Source of the DNA: Earliella scabrosa
Lineage: Eukaryota; Basidiomycota; Agaricomycetes; Polyporales; Polyporaceae
NCBI GenBank assembly: GCA_022605405.1
Contig: JABYQQ010000009.1
Span: forward strand, 1,364,001 to 1,428,000
Length of the DNA: 64,000 bases
Direction of reading: 5' to 3'
Below the pieces are notes generated by a model. That model made no database searches, was not told the DNA's origin, and saw only the letters and a list, made by a program, of their open reading frames with translations. Both the position numbers and the translations under genes were made by a program. Positions 45,758 through 59,444 of the stretch are shown in pieces. Numbering within the stretch: position 1 is the first letter of the stretch; the number at the start of each line of letters is the position of its first letter.

Positions 45758-46754
45758 TCAGACTGTAAAACTGAGTCTCAGCCCATAATGGTCACTGCAA
45801 GGCATATAGTAGGAATCCTGGGCGGGCTTGGGCACCTCGATCATAGGAGGGCGCAGAATCTCCATGTCGTTCGCCTCCACGCCCAACAACGCAACCTTGT
45901 CCAACCTTCCCGCCGTCAGTCCGTCGTGTAGTTTGACCCCCACTCCCCACGTAGCTCCATCACGGTCAAGCCCTTTCTCTCTATGCTCTATGCAACGCGA
46001 CCCACGCGTCCACCAGTCCGTGCTTTTCGAGGAGAGCATGATCGGCGGGGCTTATGGCGTTGAAATCCCCTGCGATCAGTCCACCAGCGCATCCAGGCTC
46101 GCGCAGGAGGTCGGAAAGGATCTCCAACTGCTCGGTACGGTAGGCGAGCGTGTGCCAGAGAGAGTCGAGGTGGACGTTGATGAGACGATATGCCGCGCTC
46201 GGTGTGGATGGTGTGGATGGCGGGATAATGTCCACGGCGAGTGCACACCTCCCATACTTGCTTGGGAGTTGAACGCGGGAAACGTGACCAAGTTCGAACT
46301 TGTCCCCTCCCTCGACTCCCCCACCCTCCTCCTCCTTCTGCGACTCCAGGTCGAAGGCAAAGCGCTTGCTAGACAGCAGCGTCATGTTCGCAAAAGGGAC
46401 TCCCTCGAACGACGTTTCGTCCTCCGCGTCCGTCACCAGGAAGGCCTCGCGAACTTTGGGATTGGCCAGGATAGCGGTGCGGACGTCGGACGAGACTTCT
46501 TGGAGGAAGATAACGTCGGGACGTCTGGGATCCTCGAGGATGGCATCGAGGAGTAGTTTGGCTCGCACGGTGGGACGCGGGGAGAAGGCGTCCATGTTCT
46601 GTGTGATGAGAGAGAGGCGGGATGGCTGAGCAACTGGAAGCCGCTGCGTCACTTGGTTCGGTGCGCATCTCGAACTTGAAGACACCGGTGCCCACAGCCG
46701 CTTGGATGGCTTAAAGACTGAGAGAGTGCGCAGGCAGAGTCTGCTGGCGGCCAT
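45758..46754 (-). pseudogene. TDP2-like endonuclease/exonuclease/phosphatase, frameshifted
   Basis: Reads on the minus strand as one exon from MAASRLCLRT. EEP-family motifs appear in order: LITQNMDAFSPRP, DVIFLQEVS, INVHLDS and GLIAGDFNAI. The frame then stops at 45981-45983 after 257 residues. The rest of the domain, including ATWGVG, GRLDKVALLGV and the catalytic SDHYGLRL, continues in another frame to the stop at 45758. The break coincides with a perfect 7-bp tandem duplication (CATAGAG twice on the coding strand, 45979-45992). No GT-AG intron fits here. TDP2-type enzymes remove 5'-tyrosyl adducts from DNA; the truncated product would lack the catalytic SDH histidine. Either a real mutation or an assembly error is possible. 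Confidence 0.8.
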
Positions 46755-47116
46755 GGCTCTACTCACCAAGTCCGATGGTCAATCGTCACGGCGGAGTTGT
46801 AGGACCTATGACACCTCCGAGCTGTCGAAACGGGCACACCACCCGCTCGCGGCCTTACAGGAGCTATGCGTAAGCCCATGTGAGGGGGTCAACAAACCGC
46901 ATTTCAGCGTTCATGTTGTGAGTCCAGATGATTTCACCGCAGTGGGAGTGATTTGTTCCGCAAGATAGGTCTCGGTCCGACCGGGCCGAGAGATGAGCTC
47001 CTCTGTTTGCTCCTGTTAGGATCAAAGGCTCTTGCCAAACGTTCGCAAGCATCCCTGTTGAGTCGCTCATCCATTGCTCTCCACCGCGTAAACCTTGTGT
47101 CCGCCGCCCTTCCGCG
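46755..47116. promoter_or_regulatory. Divergent promoter region, TDP2-like gene and DUF5745-like gene
   Basis: About 362 bp between outward-facing starts. No gene and no clear TATA box. Confidence 0.4.
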
Positions 47117-48253
47117 ATGTGGCTGGCTCAGGGACATCCCAACGAACACAGAGCGCACCAATTAGTTGACAGCCTCAACGAGCTCTTGACCAAACTCGAC
47201 ATCCATCTGCCATTTGCACTCGAGACTCCGTTCGACCTCACGCCGGGCTTGCTCCTCGGGATCCTGGAGTCCATCCTGGAATCGCGTCTTCCAATACCGC
47301 CAGAGATACGCGCGTCTCGTGACTTCACGAACAAGGTGCAGGCCATGAAGATCTTCCTCGGCGTGCTCGAGAGCGACATCCTAGGCGGAGAGGACGTAGG
47401 GCTCAGCGACGTCGATCCACGGAGACTCGCTGCAGGGGAGGAGGAAGAGGTCGAGTTCGTCGGTGAGCTCCTCTGCTGGCTCGGCAAGCAACGAGGCATC
47501 CTCGCAGGCTCGTCCCGCGACGATGTCCGGCCGCCTGCTCTCTCCTCTGGACCTGGTGCGCACCACCACGGTCGGCGAGCGTCGTCCCCATCCACACATT
47601 CCACCGTGACGAGCGGCGCGCACTCGAACCTGTCTATGATGCGCACCACGCTCGCTGAGACGGACACCACCATGTCTGCGGTCTCCGAGCCGCTCGCGCC
47701 TCTCGCACACCCGGAGCTCCCAGAGCTGCCGTCGCTCCCTCAAGTTCCGGTCCCCGGCCCAAGTAGGAGAGCCTCGGGGCGCGCACCCCCGCGATGCATA
47801 CACGAACTCGAGGATCCGTCCTTTGCCTTCGATCCCGATATGGACGTGGACGCAGAGTCAACAATGGATACCTCCCTATGCCACTGCGACAGCGTGGACG
47901 CAGGGGACGATCTCCCGCCCACGCCCACGACGCCCGTGCCGCACCGCTATGACGGCTGGATAGACAATGCGGACGAGAACGCCGAGCTGCAGTTCTACTA
48001 CCAGCGACGGTCCCCTCCAACAAGCGCGCCCTCCTCCTCCGGTGGGCGCCGCGTCAAGTCCTACTCTGGCATGTCGGCTTCGCCTGCCCATCCTGCCCAT
48101 CCTGCCCATCTCGGCCAGTCGTCAGGCGGGAGCTCGCGACGGATCATCACGCCCCACAACGCGCCGACGGAGTATACGCTTGCGCTGCTGAACGAGCGGG
48201 CTAGATTGCTGGATGAGTTGGCGAGGATGAAGGGAACGCCGGTGGTGCAGTAG
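47117..48253 (+). CDS. DUF5745-like domain protein
   Basis: Single exon, 378 aa. Residues about 15-120 are helical and resemble the fungal DUF5745 domain: LVDSLNELLTKLDIHLPF, LTPGLLLGILESILESRLP and MKIFLGVLESDIL. The rest is low-complexity Ser/Pro/Ala sequence, with a PAHPAHPAH run from a TGCCCATCC DNA repeat at about 48083-48110 and a short C-terminal helix (YTLALLNERARLLDELARM). The function is unknown to me. The domain layout (small helical N-terminal domain, long disordered tail, terminal helix) suggests a scaffold or cytoskeletal adaptor, which is a guess. Confidence 0.72.
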   Translation: MWLAQGHPNEHRAHQLVDSLNELLTKLDIHLPFALETPFDLTPGLLLGILESILESRLPIPPEIRASRDFTNKVQAMKIFLGVLESDILGGEDVGLSDVDPRRLAAGEEEEVEFVGELLCWLGKQRGILAGSSRDDVRPPALSSGPGAHHHGRRASSPSTHSTVTSGAHSNLSMMRTTLAETDTTMSAVSEPLAPLAHPELPELPSLPQVPVPGPSRRASGRAPPRCIHELEDPSFAFDPDMDVDAESTMDTSLCHCDSVDAGDDLPPTPTTPVPHRYDGWIDNADENAELQFYYQRRSPPTSAPSSSGGRRVKSYSGMSASPAHPAHPAHLGQSSGGSSRRIITPHNAPTEYTLALLNERARLLDELARMKGTPVVQ

Positions 48254-51200
48254 TCTTGGGATTAAGTATGGCGTGCATCTTTTTGGGTCTCTTGTTGCCT
48301 CTACGTCTTTTGTTACTGTCGTCGTTCTTGCATTCCTCGTGTTCTTGCTATCTCCGCTTGCTGTCCACAGTAACTCCATCTCTTACACCCTGCATTGTCT
48401 ACTCGTCTCACTTACGCTACAACTCAGCTAACCACAACGGTACAAGTCGTGTATTCCTTGTCCAGGGTCCTTTCCAAGTCTACGCTGAGCTGCTATGACG
48501 TACATGTGTATACTACTGTGCATCCATTTCGGGTTAGTCTCATGATCGAGATTTTCAGTTCAACAGAACATGTCGAGGTGTCGATCCCTCGGCACAGATT
48601 ACCAGTTCCTCATGATCACCTGTCCTACACATACATACAAAGCCGTTCCTCGTCATCACGACAGAAAGGTAACCACCTCATGGCTCGGTGCGTGCATCTC
48701 CGCTCGTATCCTATAGTCTGACTGTCTAGTCTTTTTCCCCGAACTCGACGTGTCCCGACTGACTCTATCGACCACCAGGCCGCTCGAGACGAGGAGGGGC
48801 GACTCCCAAACGCCGCACGACAGCCCCGAGTGGCACAATCGAGACCGACAGGGCCAAACAGGGCTGTTAATTCTTGCGCGGAAAAACTGCGGTGGTCCCT
48901 AACGTCTCTCAGCGAGACGACATCGGCGGTCTCGCTCGTGCCACGACCCCGACCGCTCACGAACGGCCCCCGCCCCCACATGGAAAGAAGGTCGACCGCG
49001 TCCGCAAGAGGCGCGGGCACAGAGAGGAACGTCCTCGCGTAATCCTCGGCGTCTTTGACCGCTCTCGACGGTCCAGCGTCGACAGCGCGAGGCGAAACCC
49101 CTCCACTATCGCGCCCTGTTATGCCGCTGGATTGCCCGAGCGCGCGCCAGCTGGGGTGCCAGAGTAGAACGTGGAACGTCGAAGCAGCACGAAGGTGGTT
49201 CCTGAGGCCTGAGGCTTGCAAGAATGTCTGATGGGCGAAGGATGCCATAGACGTCGACATCAACGGCAGCGTCGAAGGCGTCGAAGTCGTCGAAGGGGTC
49301 CGGCCGTCGCACTTGCCACTCGGACGCCGTCCAGAACACCGGCGCGCGCACCGGTCGGCCGTCGACCGCCCCCGCGCGGGGTCGGAGGCACAAGGTGTAC
49401 CGCCAGTCGCTAGTATTGAATTGCGCACCCGGTCCTGGTCCTGGTTCTGGTGACAGTGGCACATGGATCGCCCGGGCAGCTGCATGCCAGCAATGCCAGC
49501 ATCGGAGAATGCACGGAATGTGGCTGGCACACGAGTGCGACCGCGACGTCGACGATGATGCTGCTGATGGCTACCGTCACCGTCACGTTCGGGGCTCGGG
49601 CTGGGCAGACCTGGTCTGCGCTTTGGCCCAGGGGAGGCAAGGGGAGGGGGGCGTCATGCGTCACGGTTCGCCGTCGTCTCCTCCCTGCGCACCGCAAGAA
49701 AGAAGTTTAAGATTCCGAGTTGCCACGGACGACGTGAACCGCTCTGCTGACCAAGTACCTGTACCCAAGTAACAGGTGCCGTGATCAGAGAGTTTGCGCG
49801 CCATGCACGACGATCCACGACTCCGGGTGCGGTATGCGGTATGTGGTATGCGGTCGCGGACGCTCGAAGGGCAACCCCGGACAGCTGGCAGGCGGGCGGT
49901 CGACCGGTCAGCTGCGCCGCTCGAGCGCATGGCGGACGACGTCGAAGGTCGACCCGGGCCGCGGAGTGCGCTCGGCTAGGACACCAGAAAGAGGCTTTAG
50001 ACTTGGGCCCAGGCCGGGGGGACGGTCCTGTTCTGGCTCGTATCGAGAATCGAGATCGGATGGGGAGCGGCGGCGCGGGCAAGGGTTAAGTCCGATAAGA
50101 TTTTCCGCCCGCGCTCAACTGGGAGTGGCCATGGGACCCGTCACCGCTCAGGCTGGGACAGTGGGACATGCATCGAGCGCGCGCGTGAGATGCTTCGAAA
50201 GAGACGGGTACACGTCAGCAAGAATGCACATGAACAGTCATCGCAGAATCTGAACCTTACGCAGAAATGTTGTTGTTTTGTTTTTGGACGCGTCTCCGCC
50301 CTGTGGCCGTGAGTGTGAACGGGCGTGGGTGTGGGAGCGGCGGAGCGCGGGCTGCAAATCATCCAGAGAAGGAGAGCGGGCTGCCGCTCGCGGGCGCGGT
50401 CTCGGCCCGTCCCTCTGCGACCTCGACCCGCTACGGGCTGCAGTGTGTCTCCAGCATGATGCACGGCGCACACGCTCCACGTCCAGCAGCACGCCTTGAG
50501 TAATGTCCTCTGGTGGACAGGCCAAGCCAGAAACGCGCGGAGAGTCTCGGCCTCGAACGCGAACGAGCGGGGTCTTGTCTTCATAATACTGCTCCCAATA
50601 TGAGTGTGCGGAGGGAAGGCCAAACACGCGCGCGATTCGGCGTTCAGACCACGGACCGCACTCGGCTCCATGATTCGACACGACGGGCAATTCCCCGCGT
50701 GCAGTTCCCCCCACCCTGTGCGCACGGCCCAGAACTGTGACACGGAGGACCGTTCGATGACGAGTGCGGATCTGCCGATGCGACCAGGGACGCGGACGCA
50801 CGGGGTCTCGAGCATGCTGTGCGTGTGTGGGTGCCGCCAGTGTGTGTGCTCGTGCGGGGAAGGGGCCGGGTCTAGGGATGGCCTGCTCGGACGCACAATG
50901 CACATGTCGATGCATGCGAGACAGCCCGCAGGGTCCAGCTCGGGCGAATCTCGCGGCAACCCCGCGCGCCGCACATCGCATACCCACCGCCGCCAGCTGC
51001 AGGCCACCCGGGCGTGATTAGAGCCTATGGGCGAGGTCGCGATGCTTCGGGTGTTCTAGGGAGCACTGGCAAGCGCGCGGCGCGGGAGAACCGACGCGCC
51101 AGGATGGGTGGGGGGAAGGGCTCTTGGGCGTGCTGGACGTCGGGAAGAGCGGAGAAGGTTACGCTCTGGAGGGACGGAAGTTCGCGCGCGGCGTGCGAGG

Positions 51201-54200
51201 AAGGCGGAAGACCCAGGCACGGCTGGTGCGGCCACATGTGCGAGTCGATAGACTCTCAGCGTCGCCCCTGACTGAGACGCGTCCGCTGAGGCCTGAGGGA
51301 AGGGAAGGGAAGGGAGCGGCGCCGTGGTTCGCGTTTGTGTCGGATTCGCCACCCAAGTCGCCGTGATACGGAACGAGCGCGGGTTGATGCGAAGGGGAAG
51401 ACTAGGAAGGGATGGTGAATCGCGCATGGTGCGAGACGTCCGGGAGTCGCAACGAATCACGGCTTCGACGCATAGAGCGAGGGTGGAAATAGACTCGAGG
51501 GAAAGCACCGAACGCAGGGAGTTCGCGGGTGTGATCATCCGCGCAATGGTACCATGGATCCACCAGTGTTGGCGGCCTTGTTCCCTTTCCAGTGCGCACG
51601 GGCCTCGACCGTCGGCAGCTCTCGAGTCTCGACTGGCAGGGCTGGCGGGCCCTGGACCGTGACGTCTAGTAGTCAATGTCGTATGTCGCGGACCTCGCGC
51701 GGGGATGCGTTTAGCACTCATCGAATCGCCACGGTGCCTCCGGCCCTGCGACCTGCGAGACTGTGTCACGGTATTGATGAGCTACCCCACCACCCATCTC
51801 TCCGTCAAGCCGCCGTCACCAAATCGGGCTGCCACCATTCACGAAGTTGCGGCACACACACACACCAGGACTGGCGCAGAAACGGCTCGTCCTCAGTTTC
51901 AGCGATGGCTCCGAGCAGAAGACCTGTCGATCTAACTCACCGGCGGTGATGGAAGCCAGCCCCCATCCAACCGGTGCCGTTCGTTCGTTCTTCGCATCCA
52001 AGCAGTAAGAACGGACTTGGAATTCTGAATTGGCCGGGGGGTTCCCAACTTCCAAGAAGGGCCCTGGGAGGCAATCGCCAGGAAATGCGCGCATCGGAGG
52101 AAGGCCTAGGAAGGGGACGGAGGGAGAGGAGGCAGCGAGGTTAACCCGCGGGACGCGAGACGATGGATAGGCTCTCGGGTGGGATAGGAACACTGAACAG
52201 CGCGCGAGCCTGGAACTTGACAGGATGCGGGCCTGCGCAAGGCACGTTCGCAGGCTGACGTCGCCGTCGCGAGTAGCTAGCGGGGGCGAATCGCCGTACG
52301 CGTGCATGCCCGGCGCAGTGCGGGCTACATGTTGGCGTTCGTCTGCGAGGGGTGGACACGTCGAAGTAATCGATGTGGAGAGGCGAAAGCCTGGCCGTGA
52401 CCCGTGCCCGGCGTGTAGTATGAGCTCGGTTGGTAACACGAGGCCCGAAAGCGCCAAGGAACCGGTGACGACCTCGCGTCTGCTCCCGATTGCAACAATG
52501 CATTGGCAAGGGCCAACGTTCCAACTCCCACCTCCCCGCTTCCATCTTGAGATTCATATTCGGCCTTCCACATAGAGCACTCCGTCCGTCCGTCCGTGCG
52601 GGAATTACCGTCTCTCCGGCGCGGCACCTGCCCCCCGCAGTGCACGCAGCGGCGTCACGGACCACTGGCACGGGCGTCGTCGATGCAGGACAAACTGAGT
52701 ACTGAGTACTGATTCCTGGCCATGACGGACGGAAGGGTAGGAAGGGGGAAGGAGAGTTCTCGCGCGCGCTTCCCCTCGCAGGAAATGAACGGCTTCGCGA
52801 CTTCGCGACGACGTCTGCGGCTTCCCCGGGCAGTGCGCGGACGCGCCGCGAGCAGTCTCGCCGCGTCGAGCGCGACACCTTCAAGTTGCAGCGGGAAGGA
52901 CGCGTCTGCAGACTGCGGGCGGGGTGTGTGTCAGTGCGTCCGTGTGCGTGCGTCCGTGCGTCCGTGCGTCCGTGCGTCCGTGCGCGTCGTCAAGGGGTGG
53001 GGGTGTACCACATGACCCGTGTTCGACCGTCGACGCGTATGCTCCCGTGCGGCCAGAGCGCAATGTGCGGGCGAGATGAACCATGAAGGGAGAGATGAAC
53101 GCGGATGGACGTCGTTAACGTTATGCACCGCGCGTCCGGATCCCGGCCTGTCGTAAACGCAGCGCGCGGGCCCTGGAGGCTGGGAGGGATGTGTAGACAC
53201 ACACGCGCCCGCGCAAAAGCACCGCAGGGGCAATTGACGTATTGCGCGTGCGGACGAGCTCCTCGAGCGGACGAGACGAGAGGAGTACGGGGATGTCCTG
53301 TTTTGCGTGGGTGCGCCCGAATTCGAAGGGGACGCGGAGCGCTGGGGACGCAACTCCCAACGTCATTGCGGGATAGACGAGAGTTCTGAGGGGGGGAACG
53401 AGGAGTTATCTTTATGTCCGCGAACACACTGGGCAGGGCGAGAAGGGCGACGATCAGCGTCGCCCCCTCAATCGGGTGTGCGATACCGGCTGCGGCAAAC
53501 CACCGTATCTCGCTCTGGCGTAGTAATAGTATACAGCGGCCTGGCTGTCTCACTTTGTTCTGCCTGTACCAGCGAGTCCGGGGTCCCCCGGCATGTTAGA
53601 GTGACAATGGAGTCACTCCCGTATCCGTCTCGTTTGGTTGATGATGATAAGTGTGTGCGCCATATTGGAGTCGAGTCAGTCGATTGCTTGGGCGATATCG
53701 GACAATTGTCGCTGTGAGCACGCCTGGATTAGCCCCGCCACATATCGATTGAGACGGCATAGCTGAGACCACGAACGTTGTCTGCGATCGTCGAAGGCCC
53801 TATCGGCCGGGGGTTAAAGTCTGTTTCACTGGGAACAGCTGGACCCTGCTCGGTGGATGTTCTGTTCCCTGTAAGACGCGAGATTGCACCAGCTCGTCGA
53901 GAGAGCTCGACGAGGCTGGAGCTGGGGTCTGGACCCTACGGCAGACCATTATGCGGGGAAGAGCGGGTCTGGGTGGCAACGCCGAGCACCGAGATAACCG
54001 GAGGGAACGGAGGGTCCCGGACGGTGATCTTAAGCACGTCGAGGGGATCGCGCTCGCGCTCGCGATGTATCAAGGCGGTGGCGTAGAGGAGTGGCACGAC
54101 GGCGAGAGCAGCGAGCGAGGTGTTGAGAAGAGCCGGAACCGCGTTCGATAGGGCCGGCAAGAAGGAAGTCCCCGTGGGGAGGAGGAGATAAAATGATGCC

Positions 54201-55400
54201 TGTGATTTTCGGGCGACTGGATCTGGAGATAAGTGCGATCCAGGAGGTGATCGGGGTGCGCATATGCGTCATGCACATCTGAGATGGGGGATTGCCGCCG
54301 ACCAGAGCGGTGCCTGCCCCGCAATTGCAACAAGGTGAGACACGATAAGGAACCGAGGCCGAACGTGGGTCGGGCAGACTCGGAGGGCCGCGCGCCGGCC
54401 GGCCTGTGTGCACTGGGGGACGGCGCGCACATGGCGTGGAGAGCGGCGAGGCGCGCAGAACGGGAGGAAGAACGTTGGCAATGTGCGCGCAATGTGGAAG
54501 ACGGGCAGCTGGGTGTGCAGGGGCGGGGGAGGATCTGCAGGCGGACTCTGGGCGGAAGATGTTCGGAACGAGGACTATCGGAGAGGACGCGACCGAAAGG
54601 GGCATGTGTGCTCGGATTGGAGGTCGGCGGTGGCGGAAGATGGCGAAACGTATCTACCAGGAGTGCGAGCCATGGCAGGCATGACTATCTGCGCGCGCGC
54701 TGCTCCCGCCCCGCCATCGATTTTCTCGCTCTCGAGGCCGCCGCGCCGAAATTTTCGGGACGACAAGAGGCGCAGACCGGGGCTGCTGGCGCGCTCGAGT
54801 TCCCCAAGATCCCCACCATCTCCCCGTCCCACCCCCCGCGGCGCGCAAGGTGCGTGCCATTGGGACAGCTGCGGCCATCTGCCACCCCTGGCTGATATCT
54901 CGGACAGCCTTTGTGCGCGTCCCCGGAGGTCTTCTTCAGGCGCCTTGTCTCCACTGGCGACTGGGACCCCGCTTCGCCCTCGCCCTCGCCCTCTCTGTCC
55001 TTCGCTCACGCACGCCCACGCCCACGCTCACGCCCACGCAGAGGGCTGCTCTCGCCCCGTCGCTGCTCGTCCTCGCTCGTCTAGATTCGTCTCGGATCAT
55101 CCGCGGTGTGACCCTCTCTCGCCTTCTTCTCCCCGTCATCTTCCTCTCTCCTTCGCCGCCCGGGCCCATCCTCGCCCAGCTGCCAATTCCGTCAACGCGG
55201 GGTAATCCCCACTCGCAACGTTCCCTCCTTGTCGCCGCACCTTCCTCCACCGACTCCCTGCCGAACCCTAGCCCTTTCTATAGATCTTCTCCCTCGCTAA
55301 GCCGACCTTGACTCTCCTGACGGTCAGTCCAGTACGTAACCTCTCTTCCGCCCACTACTAATACCCCGACTCTCCTCCCCGCCTTCCTATATCGTCCGCC
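48254..55400. other. 7.1-kb region without a supportable gene, upstream of Cre1
   Basis: Many overlapping frames are open on both strands because the DNA is GC-rich, but none has family resemblance, membrane or motif content, or a coherent intron pattern. A (CGTCCGTG)n microsatellite lies at about 52936-52987. CT-rich sequence from about 54950 to 55400 looks like a promoter and leader for Cre1. The longest minus-strand frame (48625-49530) has the residue mix of translated noncoding DNA. A long regulatory region or noncoding RNA is possible. Confidence 0.5.
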
Positions 55401-57739
<2,339 letters not shown>

Positions 57740-59444
57740 GGCCTTGAGGCCTGAGCGGTCGCGAGTCGAGGGCGGGTGAGACCTGTGCGGCTGGGATTGA
57801 CGATGACGATGACGGTCGCTGTTGCGTCATGTCGTGCGTGGGCGGCCTGGGCGGTCGCGGCGTTGTGTACGAGTTGTGTCTGTGTGTGTGCGTTCCTGTT
57901 CTCTCTCCAAGATACCCACCCCTCCCTGCTCTCTCCCCTCCGCTCTTGTCCGCGACTCCCTCGGCCCGCATGCACATGTTTGGGCCGGTCGTCGGTCCCC
58001 TTTCGTGGTTTCTGCAGTCTTTGATCTCTCGACCCCCATCTCAGCTCAGCTCATCTCATCTCTATAGACTCACTCCTCCACTCTATACATACAGTTTTGC
58101 GCCTCGTGTACGACTACTACTACCCAACCACCCCCCAGCCCATACAGTACATTAATTCCAGCCCCGACACTACTCCTGCGCGCGCGTTTGGCGTTTGAAT
58201 GCGCCCGGCCTCGGACTTTGCGCTCGCTCGCTAGCTCGTATATAGAACATACAGACGATTCGCCGTTTCGTTTGATGGTGTTCCGCGTTTTTGTGGTTTC
58301 TGCGCAGTGTCTCCGGATCCGGACCCCCATCCATGCATGACGTTTCCCCGCGTGCTCTTTTGCCTGATCGCGACCAGCCTATATAGCTATACAATACGTA
58401 CGCGTACGCACACAGACACGATAATGCGCCTCGAGTTCGCCGTACGTACGTCACTAGAGCGGCCCCTGTAGTATTTCGGGCTCGTTGCTGCCCCCGGTCG
58501 GTCGGCGGTCAGTGACGACGCTCCTGCAGGTAGCTGCTAGCTAGCTAGGCCGTGGTCTCGAGCTCTGTACTTACGCTCCAGCCCCCTCTCGTACCCTCTC
58601 GGACATTCTAACCTTCTCCGACTCGGTCCCTCTCCGAGTTTATTTTACGCCCACGACACATTCTTAGACCTACTAGTATACGTAGTAGAAACGTACCCCC
58701 CTTTTCTTGTGTACACATGATGTGCTGGAGGCTCTCCTTCTAATCCCCCTCCGGACGATGACTGGGACGAACGCTTACTTACGACCATAGATTGTGCTTT
58801 AGATCTTGCAGCAGCTATTTATCCCTATTGATTAGACTGGGAACGTCTTCGCTATCCAGGTTTCGAAGGAGTTGCGTGGTCTGCTGTGGGACGCGTGACA
58901 ATTCAAGAAGTGGGCTGAAACACATACACGGTACGTATATGCGAACGTTCGGTGCTGCACACGATGACCGTTCGGGGCCTCTGACTGGCACCTGCACGGT
59001 GACGTGGGGTTCTTTGTGACCATGCGGTACCTAGGCTCACCCCAGGCCTGAGGCCTGAACGTCGAGTACCTCCGTCGTCATTGATGTTCGAGGTCAGGTC
59101 GGTACAAACGTTAGGCCAATAGACGCCACCGCGGATACTACATGTGCTGGCAGGGCATCCATGTGTAGAAGAAGTCGTGGACTAGTGTTCGACGTTCTTG
59201 CTCCACGAGAATCATGGTGTTGATGCTTCGCAGCGCGCGTAGTAACCACCTATTGTCGCTTGCCGCATGGTCTGGCCGATGAGGCCGCGTCAATCGTGTA
59301 CGCTCAAGGTAAGCAACTGACTATAGCATCGACGTGTAGAGTAATCCAAGACGATCTAATGCGATTATATCATACAAGGGGAACGCACCGTCCGTCCATC
59401 CACCACCACCGACACGAAATAGACGTCGGTCCGCTCACCGCACC
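57740..59444. other. Intergenic, convergent ends of Cre1 and phosphodiesterase genes
   Basis: About 1.7 kb holding two 3' regions. It is rich in short purine/pyrimidine runs and CGTACG-type palindromes (58400-58450). No gene, RNA gene or repeat family is supportable. Confidence 0.4.

Noticed and set aside
48625..49530. 301-aa minus-strand frame in the gene desert
   Set aside because: No recognisable domain, residue mix typical of translated noncoding GC-rich DNA, and competing frames open on both strands.
54408..55205. 265-aa plus-strand frame upstream of Cre1
   Set aside because: Arg/Ser/Pro-rich low-complexity translation of the promoter region; no homology signs and several overlapping alternatives.
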